Positions 1 to 10,500 of a stretch of DNA of 64,000 nt are shown one piece after another. Source of the DNA: Primulina eburnea (lineage: Eukaryota > Streptophyta > Magnoliopsida > Lamiales > Gesneriaceae); assembly GCF_022965805.1 (NCBI RefSeq), contig NC_133114.1:3184761-3248760 (forward strand). The letters are read 5' to 3'. Under the pieces are notes generated by a model that saw only the letters and a list, made by a program, of their open reading frames with translations, was not told the DNA's origin and did no database searches. Numbering within the stretch: the stretch's first letter is position 1; each line of letters starts with the position of its first letter. The translations under genes and the position numbers were made by a program.

Positions 1-344
1 ATAAGTACAATAATGTTCTGTCAATGTTTTACCAAAATTTAAAGTATTTACTTTAGAATTAAGAAGCAAATATCGAAGAAAATGAATTGACATTTTGGAA
101 GATACAAATCATTTTTTTTATGGAAAAATTTGGTAAATTTGTAGCATGTGTGACATAAAGAAAATAAAAAGATAATTGAAAGGCGAACAAGTATTTTGTC
201 AATAAATTATACAGATTTCAATTCCTTTTCATCCGAAAAACTAATTTCTTTAAAATATCATAATCAAATTACGAATCCTTTAAACAATAAACGTATAAGA
301 AAGACTTTTCAATAATTATTTTTGAACTTATATAAATAAATTAT

Positions 345-525
345 GGCAATAACTTGTGTGAGACGGTCTTACGGGTCGTATTTTGTGAGACGAGTCTTTA
401 TTTGGATAATCCATGAAAAAGTATTACTTTTTATGCTTAGAGTATTACTTTTTATTGTGAATATGGTAGGGTTGACCCGTCTCACAGATTGAGATCCGTG
501 AGACGGTCTCACATGAGACCTACTC
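345..525 (+). mobile_element. 181-bp Mutator-type MITE, copy 1
   Basis: The element runs from GGCAATAACTTG to GAGACCTACTC. It is flanked by a perfect 9-bp direct repeat ATAAATTAT (336-344 and 526-534). The corresponding empty site in the duplicated segment, near 4510, carries that 9-mer only once, so the boundaries are direct. The ends are imperfect terminal inverted repeats built on TGTGAGACGGTCT. There is no coding capacity. A 9-bp target duplication is the hallmark of the Mutator superfamily. Six further copies lie in this window. Confidence 0.9.
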
Positions 526-703
526 ATAAATTATAAAGCAAAACGGGACGGGACGGGACATGCACCCTCAAGCGAAAAATGTAAAATGTTGATATTTCAT
601 TTTTTTTAAAATGCAAATTTCGTCAATAAAAATTCAATTGAGTTGAAAATGCAAAAATTTCATCAATAAAATTTCCATTGAGTTGACTCTTCTCACCAAC
701 TTT

Positions 704-708
<5 letters not shown>

Positions 709-775
<67 letters not shown>
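709..775. repeat. (TA)n microsatellite upstream of BSP copy A
   Basis: About 33 uninterrupted TA units end about 60 bp before the start codon of the first BSP gene. The duplicate gene has only an 8-unit TA core at this position, embedded in a palindrome (4621-4652). The tract could supply or displace the TATA element. Confidence 0.95.
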
Positions 776-778
<3 letters not shown>

Positions 779-836
779 GAACTTGCATGTAACCCAAGTG
801 CATTGAGAATAGCCAATAATTCCCATATAAATTATA

Positions 837-1559
837 ATGGGAAAATACCTCCATAAATTCAGTTTCCTCTCCTCTTTTCTTGTTCTAGCGACCCTTCTTC
901 AATATGGCATTTCTGCATGCAAATACATAGTCACAAACAACGCCAAGAACACTCCCGGCGGCGCCCGATTCGACTCAGAAATCGGTGTTAGATTCGCCTT
1001 AAAAATAATGGATGATGCAAACATATTCATATGGAAAGTCTTTGAACAACCCACTAGCGCTGATAGACACAACGTGCCCGTTTTAAATCTATTCATCTCG
1101 GATATTCAAGGTCCAGTTATGGCCTATACAAATGGTGACAACATTAATTTTAGTGCTTCAGCCATACAAAAGTACTTCCCTCCAGGAAAGGCAAGTTCCA
1201 GATACCTTTTCACCTCAATAATGTACCATGAAATGACACATATTTTCCAATGGTCCGGCAACAGGACTGCTCCCGGTGGACTGACCGAGGGAGTCGCGGA
1301 TTATATCATGGTCAAATCGAAAATCTACGATGCTTCTACGTATACGAAACCCGGCTCGGGTTCGAGATGGGATGAAGGGTATGGTGTCACCGAGCGTTTT
1401 TTGGAGTATTGTGATAGTTTGAGAGAAGGGTTCACTGTGGCATTGAACAAGAAGATGAGATTTGCTTATAGTGATAATTATTTTATGGATTTGTTGGGAA
1501 AACCTTTGGATCAGCTTTGGATAGATTATAAGGCCAAGTATGGTAAATTTCCAGCCTAA
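837..1559 (+). CDS. Plant basic secretory protein (BSP family), copy A
   Basis: The gene has one exon and encodes 240 residues. A hydrophobic signal peptide (about 1-26, ending GISA) indicates secretion to the apoplast. The core carries HEMTH at 131-135, followed by LTEGVADY with E151 and D155. This is the HExxH zinc-site arrangement of the plant BSP family (Pfam PF04450), which is defence-related and predicted to be peptidase-like. Length and motif spacing are normal. Compared with copy B it has two residues, QY, in place of a single H in the signal peptide, and a Cys at residue 28 where copy B has Phe. The start is supported by the identical context in both copies. Proteolytic activity is inferred from the motif only. 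The Arabidopsis BSP genes I recall (At2g15130/At2g15220) lie next to LIP1, as here. Confidence 0.93.
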   Translation: MGKYLHKFSFLSSFLVLATLLQYGISACKYIVTNNAKNTPGGARFDSEIGVRFALKIMDDANIFIWKVFEQPTSADRHNVPVLNLFISDIQGPVMAYTNGDNINFSASAIQKYFPPGKASSRYLFTSIMYHEMTHIFQWSGNRTAPGGLTEGVADYIMVKSKIYDASTYTKPGSGSRWDEGYGVTERFLEYCDSLREGFTVALNKKMRFAYSDNYFMDLLGKPLDQLWIDYKAKYGKFPA

Positions 1560-3049
1560 AGTGCATGTGATGCTACCACATGCTTATAAAATTTGTATCA
1601 ATGAAATATAGGCAAGGTTTGATACAATCCAAATCAAATGTAGTGGAATATGTATCATTTCTTGTATGAATTATGAAGAAAAATTTATCTTACAACCTTG
1701 ATTATAATAGTTGAATTATGATAATTGACGCTTCTAAATTACAAGTTTTGTTTTGTTTTGGGTTAGATTTAACGTTAATTTAATTATGTTTTATATAGAA
1801 GAATGATTTCAGTCCAATATTATTTATGGAATTTGGATTTATTTACATGTTACACTAGTCAATATTTTAGGACAAGCCGGAATTAGTCTAGTTTGGATGT
1901 TATATGCTTTAATTTTTTTTTTTGGAGATAATTATGTGTTCAAATTTGTTAGGTTATAGTTTTACATTTTAGCTTTTTCAGGAATTATATTTTTAAATAT
2001 CAAAATTTGAAAAGTGTGTTTTCTGCTAAGTATTGATGTTGTAGTTATATTTAGATTGATAGATTTTATTTGAGAAATTTTGGACTGAATTTGAAATCCT
2101 AGTTATTAATAAATATCTCTAAATTCACCCAAATTTAATATACTTATACAAATCAAAAGAACTTGGAATAATAAATTTAAAATTCATGATTTTGAATACA
2201 CCCACAATGCAAAAAATATATACAAAGTAATCAAAATTTTTGAATCCAAATTGAGTAATTCAAAACAATTGGAGGAGCAGAAATGGAACTCGAATGGCAA
2301 ATTTTTTTAATTCAAATTGAAAGTTCGATACCTTTAGGGATATAAGAAGAAAACGGGTCAGCTATTTGGGTTGGATTCGGCCCGATTGTCACGTTCCGAA
2401 TATGGATGACAACTTTCCTCACAGGTTTAAGGCCTCACGGGAAAAACCCGAAACAGAGATGATGATCCCCAATTTTTTTCGGGTTTGGGTTCAGGTTCGA
2501 GGATTTTTTTAATTTTCTAATGTAGTTTGGGGCGGGTATGAGATTACTATCCACATCTTCGTATCCGTCCCAAAAATAATATCAATAATAAAATAATAAT
2601 ATTATTAGTATCAATAATATAATAATAGTATTATTTTTTAAAATATTAATAATAATATTATCATTAATAATAATAAGTTTTGGTTTGAGAAAATCTTCGA
2701 ATCCGTCGTGCCACATTAATATTTTTGAAGAGATGGGAAATAGATCTCTGAAGTTTCGGGTTTGGAGATTCTTTGTTTGATGTCATCTCACAACTCAGAG
2801 TCGATGGAGTGCTTATGAGACTGAGAGACACCCGTATGCATTGCATATTCAGGGATGATACAGAACCGATTGTTCTTCGAGAAAGCTGCTGGAGAGAAGC
2901 AACATTTGGTGCCTTGTCGTCTGTATGTTGTGTATATTATTTCATTTGTCAGATCATAATCCGTCTTTCCACCTTGGCCTCTAAATTTGGATATGCCTTA
3001 ATTCCGAGTCGCTATCTTCATTTTTTTCCATCTTCATAGACTGTCAACT
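1560..3049. other. 3' flank of BSP copy A and AT-rich spacer
   Basis: The first 840 bases match the 3' flank of copy B. From 2403 the sequence is unique to this spacer: an AAT/ATT-rich stretch (2575-2670) and then mixed sequence with a short plus-strand open frame (2773-3039) that I cannot assign. I see no supported gene. Confidence 0.6.
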
Positions 3050-3269
3050 TTATTTTAAGTGCAATGCTTTGTCATACTCAGATACATCTTTTAAATGCCC
3101 AACTTCGTCAAGATTTCCATCTCTCCAGCAAACGCTTGCAGTAACACCTTCACGAGCCTTCAGGCTTTGTATGAAGCCATTCCCCCGATTGTCGCGAGGA
3201 AGAGCAGGGAGCAAATGCAAGTCTTTAATTGTGCTTTGAACTAGCATTTGTGCTATTGCGGCAGAAAAT
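3050..3269 (-). pseudogene. Fragment of alpha-L-fucosidase 2 (GH95), 3' region
   Basis: Read on the minus strand, an acceptor-like CAG is followed by a frame containing AAIAQMLVQST, then LLPALPRD, then LKAREGV and VCWRDGNLDEV. These are the conserved C-terminal blocks of plant GH95 alpha-1,2-fucosidases (FUC95A/AXY8), apoplastic enzymes that remove fucose from xyloglucan. The frame then diverges and stops, so the final part of the exon is missing. No upstream exons are visible on the right, where BSP copy B follows. It looks like a relic left when the locus rearranged. Family assignment is from remembered motifs. Confidence 0.68.
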
Positions 3270-4126
3270 CTGGCATGATAGAAAAAACTAGTTACAAATA
3301 TGCAAGATTGGGTCTGTACTCTTGTTCTTGGCTGGTGAGGCTCTCTATTATATGGTACATTTGGTGATGTCAATAGGGAGGGGAAGGATGGGAAGCGATT
3401 GATTAACTGGACGTAAAAATTAAAATGATGGTGCTTCAAAACAAATGTACAATGCAGACCCGAACAGAAGGGTTTAGGAAATGTTACTCTCGTGCACAAC
3501 ACTGTGTACATCGAATTCACCTATTGATGAAACCAAAAACCACAGTTGTCTTTTAGTACAACGTAGTTCTCAGCAAGAAGTATAATGGTTCACAGTGGTC
3601 ATTGGCAAAACTTGAGTAAAGGATCTCACTAACCCAACTCAAGACTGCAAAAAGGTCAATACTCCGACCCATCGTCCAGACAAATTTTTTTTCATAAAAG
3701 GCACATGCTAAGAAGATGAAAGTGTTTCATTTTTTTTCATAAAAGGGACTTGCTAAGAAGATGAAAGTGTTTTTTGTAGACACTGTCGCACGATCAAGAA
3801 CTCAAATATAGAATTCACACAATCATAACTCAAAATATAGAAGAAACGATAAGCTTCCTACCCAAAGTTTGCATCAATCTGGAAATGAGCATGTGCAGTG
3901 AATTGGTTAGCATAAAGTCCTCCTTCAAAATCAATTTTATGGTCAGGATTCACCAATTTGAACAGATGCTTTATCATACGACATGCATTCACTCTTTTTA
4001 ATTGCATGGGAAACTTGATGAGTACGTGTAGAACGTTAGTCATTAAACACTTAATGCTCGAAGTTTTTGAAAAATAAATAGTTTGACCTTTTGAAATAAT
4101 TTTTTTTTTGGCATTGATAAAATATT
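3270..4126. other. Spacer between BSP duplicates
   Basis: No gene is supported. It contains a direct repeat of about 44 bp (near 3688-3731 and 3732-3768), each unit with a T-rich start, CATAAAAGG and GCTAAGAAGATGAAAGTG. Otherwise it is AT-rich sequence without long open frames. Confidence 0.55.
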
Positions 4127-4620
4127 ATAGAAGTACAAAAATGTTCTGTCAATGTTTTACCAAAATTTAAAATATTTACTTTAGAATTAAGAAGCAAATA
4201 TCGAAGAAAATGAATTGACATTTTGGGAAGATACAAATCATTTTTTTTAGGGAAAAATGTTAGTTAATTTGCAGCATGTGTGACATAAATGGCAAAAAGC
4301 GATAATTGAAAGGAGAACAAGTATTTTGTCAATAAATTATACTGATTTTGTTCATCCGAAAAACTAATTTCTTTAAATATAATATGCACCAATTATAAAT
4401 GTGCTAATTACGTAAATCCTTTAAAATATCATAATCAAATTACGAATCTTTTAAACAATAAACGTATAATAAAGACTTTTCAATAATTATTTCTGAACCT
4501 ATATAAATAAATTATACAGCAAAACGGGACGAGGACATGCACGCTTGATTTTATTTTAAAAATAATGCAAATTTCATCAATAAAATTTCGATTGAATTGA
4601 CTCTTCTTACCAACTTCTAT

Positions 4621-4652
4621 GGCCTATGTATATATATATATATACATAGGCC
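4621..4652. promoter_or_regulatory. Perfect 32-bp palindrome upstream of BSP copy B
   Basis: GGCCTATG, eight TA units and CATAGGCC form a sequence identical to its own reverse complement. It ends 24 bp before the start codon at 4677, in the core promoter or 5' UTR. Copy A lacks the GGCCTATG arms. It could act as a TATA region or cruciform, or fold as a hairpin in the 5' UTR if transcribed. Confidence 0.85.
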
Positions 4653-4676
4653 AACGTAATTCCCATATAAATTATA

Positions 4677-5396
4677 ATGGGAAAATACCTCCATAAATTC
4701 AGTTTCCTCTCCTCTTTTCTTGTTCTAGCGACCCTTCTTCATGGCATTTCTGCATTCAAATACAAAGTCACAAACAACGCCAAGAACACTCCCGGCGGCG
4801 CCCGATTCGACAAAGAAATCGGTGCTACATTCGCCTCAAAAATAATGGCTGATGCCAACATATTCATATGGAAAGTCTTTGAACAATACACTAGCGCTGA
4901 CAGACACAACGTGCCTGTTCTAAATCTATTCATCTCGGATATTGAAGGTCCATTTATGGCCTATACAAATTATGACAACATTAATTTTAGTGCTTCAGCC
5001 ATACAAAAGTACTTCCCTCCAGGAAAGGCAAGTTCGAGATACCATTTCACCTCAATAATGTACCATGAAATGACACATATTTTCCAATGGTCCGGCAACA
5101 GGACCGCTCCCGGAGGACTGACCGAGGGAGTCGCGGATTATATCATGGTCAAATCGAAAATCTACGATGCTTCTACGTATACTAAACCCGGCTCGGGTTC
5201 GAGATGGGATGAAGGGTATGGTGTCACCGAGCGTTTTTTGGAGTATTGTGATGGTTTGAGAGAAGGGTTCACTGTGGCATTGAACAAGAAGATGAGATTT
5301 GCTTATAGCGATAATTATTTTATGGATTTGTTGGGAAAACCTTTGGATCAGCTTTGGAGAGATTATAAGGCCAAGTATGGTAAATCTCCAGTCTAA
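4677..5396 (+). CDS. Plant basic secretory protein (BSP family), copy B
   Basis: The gene has one exon and encodes 239 residues, with a secretory signal peptide (about 1-25). HEMTH lies at 130-134 with downstream LTEGVADY, as in copy A, so the putative zinc site is intact. I count about 16 substitutions plus one codon indel against copy A. Most lie before the HEMTH motif and many are non-conservative (I/K, R/T, L/S, P/Y, G/Y). About 110 residues from HEMTH onward differ at only four positions. Both copies look functional. The protein is probably secreted and defence-related; enzymatic activity is inferred from the family. Confidence 0.93.
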   Translation: MGKYLHKFSFLSSFLVLATLLHGISAFKYKVTNNAKNTPGGARFDKEIGATFASKIMADANIFIWKVFEQYTSADRHNVPVLNLFISDIEGPFMAYTNYDNINFSASAIQKYFPPGKASSRYHFTSIMYHEMTHIFQWSGNRTAPGGLTEGVADYIMVKSKIYDASTYTKPGSGSRWDEGYGVTERFLEYCDGLREGFTVALNKKMRFAYSDNYFMDLLGKPLDQLWRDYKAKYGKSPV

Positions 5397-5711
5397 AGTG
5401 GAATATCAAATATGTAGCATTTCTTGTATGAATTATGAAGAAAAAATTGTCTTACAACCTTGGTTGTAATAGTTGAATTATGATTGTTGACGTTTCTAAA
5501 TTAAAAGTTTAGTTTTGTTTTTGGATTAGATTTCACGTTAATTTAATTATATTTTATATAGAAGAATGATTTCAGTCCAATATTATTTACATGTTACACT
5601 AGTCAATATTTTGGACAAGCCGGAATTAGTCTAGTTTGGATGTTATATGCTCAACTTTTGTTTTTTTGAGATAATTATGTGCTCAAATTTGTTAGGCTAT
5701 AATTTTAAATT

Positions 5712-5892
5712 CACGAAAACTCCTATGAGATGGTCACACGGGCCAATTTTTTGAAACATATATTTTATATGGGTCAACCGCGAAAAAATATTATTTTTTA
5801 TGTCAAATATATTAATTTTATTGTAAATATGGACATAATTGATTCGTCTCACGAATAAATATCCGCGAGACCGTCTTATGAAAGACCTACTC
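5712..5892 (+). mobile_element. 181-bp Mutator-type MITE, copy 2
   Basis: It is inserted in the 3' flank of BSP copy B and absent from the matching place in copy A (near 1960). It is flanked by the perfect 9-bp repeat TTTTAAATT (5703-5711 and 5893-5901). Its length equals that of copy 1, although the sequence has diverged considerably. Confidence 0.88.
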
Positions 5893-6271
5893 TTTTAAAT
5901 TTAGCTTTTTCAGGAATTATATTTTTAAATATGGAAATTTAAATCTTGAAAATTGTGTTTTCTGCGATATATTGATATGGTTGTTATGTTTAGATTGATT
6001 GATTTGATTTGAGAAATTTTGGACTTAATTTGAAAGCTTATTTATTAATAAATATCTCTAAATTCACCCAAATTTAATATACTATACAAATCAAAAGAAC
6101 TTGAAATAGTAAATTTAAAATTCATGATTTTGAATACTTCCACAGTGCAAAAAAAATTGTACAACGTAATCAAAATTTTTGAACCCAAATTGAGTAATTC
6201 AAAACAATTGGAGGAGTAGAAATGGAACTTGAATGGCAAATTATTTTTAATTCAAATTGAAAGTTCGATGC

Positions 6272-7385
6272 AAAGGGTGAGTTTGGTTTGGGTGATTAGA
6301 TAGAATTGATTAAAATTTCACAATTTATCACATGTTCTTCTCGAGTTTGAGGGACAGTTATTACCTATTTTTTGGTGGGATAAAGAATGATACTGGAGTT
6401 TTATTATCAATATACCCCTTCATAAAATATTAATCAACAATGCTATTTAACTGTATAATAATTGATATTGGATGATATATTGTTTCCTTGAAATTGAGTG
6501 AGCTCATATATAAAAACATAAAATGATGGAAAATATGTTTGTTTATTGAGGAAAAAGTAACAAAAAGATTTCTTTCACTTATAACAACATAAATCTTTTT
6601 TTTTTTGTGTGATTAAAACAAATGAGTGAGCCTCATGTGATAACGTTTCACGGATCTTAATCTATGAGATGGGTCAACCCGACGAATATTCATCATAAAA
6701 GTAATACTTCTTAGTATAAAAGGTAGTACTTTTTCATAGATGACCCAAATAAGAGATCCGTCTCACAAATACGACCCGTGAGACTGTCTCACACAAGTTT
6801 TTGCCAAAACAAATTTGTTTTTATTTTAAAATATAATAATATTTTTTAGTTTTATTCATAATATTATTTAGAAAAAAACAAAGATGGTTAAAAACCGATT
6901 TAGTATTTATGATTAAAGAAAGGGATAAGAACGATGGATAAAATATTTGTTAAAACAGTAATAAAAATTGGTTTTATTTTGAGAAATAAAATATCTTGTT
7001 AAATTCAATTTTAAAAAGGTGAAAAAAAAAATAACACGGGTATTTCCGACATCAAAATATTATTGCTATTTTAAATATTAAAGTAAATGTATATTTAGAA
7101 ATTTATTTCTAATAAATATATTTAAATTAATTTTAGTAAATGTAAATTATAATTATAAATATTTAATTATTTATCAAATTATTTTAGGAATATATCTAAT
7201 TAGCACTTGGGGTATTTTGGTCATTACAATAAAATTTACAAAATTAATCCATCATTTTAAAATCATATCAAACACCATGTTATTTATCAAACCATACTAT
7301 TAATCAATATCTCTTATTTTTAATCATTCTAATTACTAATTATTTGTTTATCTCATCACAATCACACGTACCAAACAGAACCTAA
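6272..7385. mobile_element. About 1.1-kb non-autonomous TIR element
   Basis: This is present only in duplication copy B. The left end reads GGGTGAGTTTGGTTTGGGTG. The right end, reverse-complemented, reads AGGTTCTGTTTGGTACGTGTG, so the two share GTTTGGT and GTGATT in register. The interior is AT-rich and non-coding, and a MITE (6624-6805) is nested inside. The target-site duplication is not clear enough to assign a superfamily; hAT and PIF/Harbinger are both possible. Edges are good to about 5 bp. Confidence 0.7.
6624..6805 (-). mobile_element. Mutator-type MITE, copy 3
   Basis: This is the same family in inverse orientation, nested in the 1.1-kb TIR element. It is flanked by the perfect 9-bp repeat AAAACAAAT (615-623 and 806-814 within 6 kb). 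Its right end reads CACACAAGTTTTTGCC, matching the reverse complement of the family start. Confidence 0.88.
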
Positions 7386-7580
7386 GATAAATAAAAAGAA
7401 GACGGGTCAGCTATTTGGGTTGGATTCGACCCGATTGTCACGTTCCGAATAAGAGGCCCTTTGAAACGCGCCATTGCCGCGCGTAGGATAAGTTTCAGTC
7501 AACAAATAACGACGCAGATTAACTAAAAGATCATCAAGGTAGCGAATTTTCCTCCCTCTCTCGTCAATCACTCGGCGGCG

Positions 7581-10500
7581 ATGGACGTTACTGTGGCTCT
7601 GTTCACTTCACTCCTCCTATCTGCCGCCGTCACTTCCGCTGAGGACTTCTCTGCTGACTTAAACCGCCGGCGTGAGCCATCTACAGCTGGATTGTGTGCA
7701 AACGTTATCCAACTCTCGGGATTCCCTTGTTCAGAACACACTGTAAGTAATTTTTTAAGTATGTATATAAGTCCACTTTTCAAGTAAATTGTATGAGTTC
7801 TGAAAATTGTACGTGCCGTGTTCCGCTCGTTATTCTTTCCGAACATCCATGTTGTAGTTGAAATTCGGGAGTTAACGGTCTTGTGATCATATTATTGTTT
7901 TGGCAAAGAAAACCCATTAATGAATAATTTTGTTCCTTCCGTTATTCAGAGGAAAAAGCAGATGAAATATTTGAGGAAATTTATTGCGGAGTGAAATTTC
8001 TTGTTTTGATGAATATATTTAATCTTTTTTTTTTCCTGGCATTCAGCAACAATTTTTCCATTACTTGAAAGAAAAATGTGATTGAAATTGGTTGTCAATT
8101 ATCTACCTCTTTTCCTATTCAATTGTTTTGGATTTAGTGACATATCTGCATTATTTGATATATGTCTACCTAAGTAGTGTTGTTTAGCACGCCTGATCTT
8201 GTTTTTGAGTTTGTTTTCTCATTCTGTCGTGTTGGATGATTGAAATAATGTAAGCAACTTGTGTGGAATGAGTTGCTGGATGATAGAACTAATACAAGTA
8301 ATCCCTTATGTGATGATTTGATGTAGACTCAAACAAAAGATGGATACATATTGGGTCTCCAGCGCGTTGCATCTGCTTCTGGAAAGAAAACAGGTCCTCC
8401 AGTTTTGCTTATTCACGGGCTTTTTATGGTAAGCTTGGCATTGGCGACTTGGTCACTAAAGACCAAAGCAGGAGATTAGAGTGCGGCGTTTTGCCATGTG
8501 CATTAGGTTTAGTCACATGAAATTAAAGTTTCCAGACACTAAATGTATGTGGATTAAAATTTATTGGAAAGCCCTCACTAGGATAATATTGTTTCAGTAC
8601 CTTATATCATTTTTGACAACTTTTCAGAATTACCTCTTTGTATTATTGATTTCAACATATTCAGAATTTATACCTGTTTATCGGTTTGGAAGGATTGAAT
8701 AAGTATTTTTGGTATTAACCTAAATTTAAGAAGTGCCAGAATTTTCAAGAAGTGAAATGCAAGTTTGCCTTATGGATTAAGGACTTCATGCTTTGTGGTT
8801 TATGTGCTCTGACATGACTTTTCTTTTGGCCAATCCTGAGTTTCTTTAGTCGGATTTCTCCCATGCATATACTATTTTGAATTATAATCAAGAACTGGAA
8901 GAAGCAATTTGTGGCAATCTATTTAAATTTTCAGAAATATGCAAAATTTAACTGATTATAACTTTATTGACCATGCCTCTTGTAAAAATTTTAACAGGAA
9001 GTGTGATTGGATCTCAGAAGTGTAAAACTAGTTGTATGTGATTTATGTTACCAACATTGAGGTGCACATTTAGGTTATCTTTTTCTGTTATATGTTGGTC
9101 TCATCCATGCTATTCGTGTGTTGATCATTTATTGACCCGACAGAAAACTAGCCGTTTATCATTAATTACAATTGTTTTTTCTTTAATAATAATTTGTGCA
9201 ATACATGATTGATAGGGTGGTGATGCGTGGTTCATGGACTCCCCAAATCAATCGTTGGGTTTTATCCTTGCCAATCGTGGTTTTGATGTCTGGGTTGGTA
9301 ATGTGCGTGGGACACACTGGAGTCATGGCCATGTGTCGTTACTGGAGAAAGATAAGGTAAATGTGAATTCCCTATCAGTTCTAATAATTATGAACGCACT
9401 TGAAAGATTGTTAAAAGTTTGATGTTGGTTGATAAAGAAATTCTTGAAGCCTGGATGGTCCGTGTCTTACTGTGATTTAATTTTCTCAGTTTTCATTTTA
9501 ATGCCTTGTTTTACTGTGATGTCAAATCCTCTAAGCGAGTTCATATTTCTTATCTCAAAGAATATCTGCTACCTTATTGTGATTATCAGTGGGATACCAT
9601 AAATCTTGATCGTTTTTTTTATGCAAACATGGCAATCTTTCACTGAATAGGACATATTATTTTACTGCAAACATGTTCATTTTGTCTCTTACTTATAGTT
9701 ATATTTCTAGACCGAACAGTAAATCTGAACTTTCCGTGTGTGGACTCGTTTGTTTGTAGTTATATATTTATCTCCATGGATTTGAATTTGTTAAGGTCTG
9801 TTTGTTTCAGAAATTTTGGGATTGGAGCTGGCAGGAGCTGGCTCTTTACGATCTGAGAGAAATGATTCATTATGTGTATTCCATTACAAACTCCAAAGTC
9901 TTTGTTGTTGGACACTCACAGGTCTTCCTTCTCATGGTTCTTTGAAGTTTCGTTCAATGGTACATGTGACATTGAGTTCTATTTGTTCTCTTTTGCTTTA
10001 CAGGGAACAATTATGTCTCTCGCTGCCTTTACTCAACCAGATATTGTAAAAATGGTTGAAGCTGCTGCACTTCTTTGTCCAATATCATACTTGGAACACA
10101 TCACTGCTCCATTTGTCCTTAGATTAGTTAAAATGCATCTTGACGAGGTCTTTTTTGTGCCTTGACTTTTCGTACCCATAAATGTTTCTAGCCATGCTGA
10201 AAGAAAATAATTTTTTGTAGGCAATTCTAGATATAGGCATTCATGAACTCAATTTCAAAAGGTATTTCATTTCTTTGTAGTTTTACCTGTTCATGAACAT
10301 GATCTATACATCTCGATCGAAAAATAATCTAGAGAAAAAAAAAGAATCGGGATTGATCGATATCGGTTGTTGTTTAGCTCTTGATAAGCTTTTAATTTTT
10401 TTATTTGATGTATTCAGTGAATGGGGCACTCGCATCATGGATATGATGTGTGATGGACACTTAGATTGTGATGATATGCTTACTTCTATTACAGGTTCAT

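Larger units (their letters stand above)
1..2402 (+). repeat. Segmental duplication, copy A (BSP gene and flanks)
   Basis: This stretch aligns end to end with 4127-7451. The 5' flank, the BSP coding sequence, the 3' flank and a block at 2341-2402 all recur in the same order, the last one at 7390-7451. Differences are point changes, a MITE present only here (345-525), a longer TA tract here, and two insertions present only in copy B. The left edge may lie outside the window, because the match is already running near base 1. Confidence 0.9.
4127..7451 (+). repeat. Segmental duplication, copy B
   Basis: This is the counterpart of 1-2402. It is longer because of two insertions absent from copy A: a 181-bp MITE (5712-5892) and a roughly 1.1-kb terminal-inverted-repeat element (about 6272-7385) that itself holds another MITE. 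The shared block ends near 7451, about 130 bp before the lipase start codon, so the duplicated unit reaches the lipase promoter. Confidence 0.9.

Noticed and set aside
2773..3039. Possible gene in plus frame near the fucosidase relic
   Set aside because: There is no recognisable domain, no splice-consistent partner exon and no conservation with the other duplicate.
7568..7846. Minus-strand 92-codon frame over the lipase start
   Set aside because: It is antisense to lipase exon 1 with no independent support.
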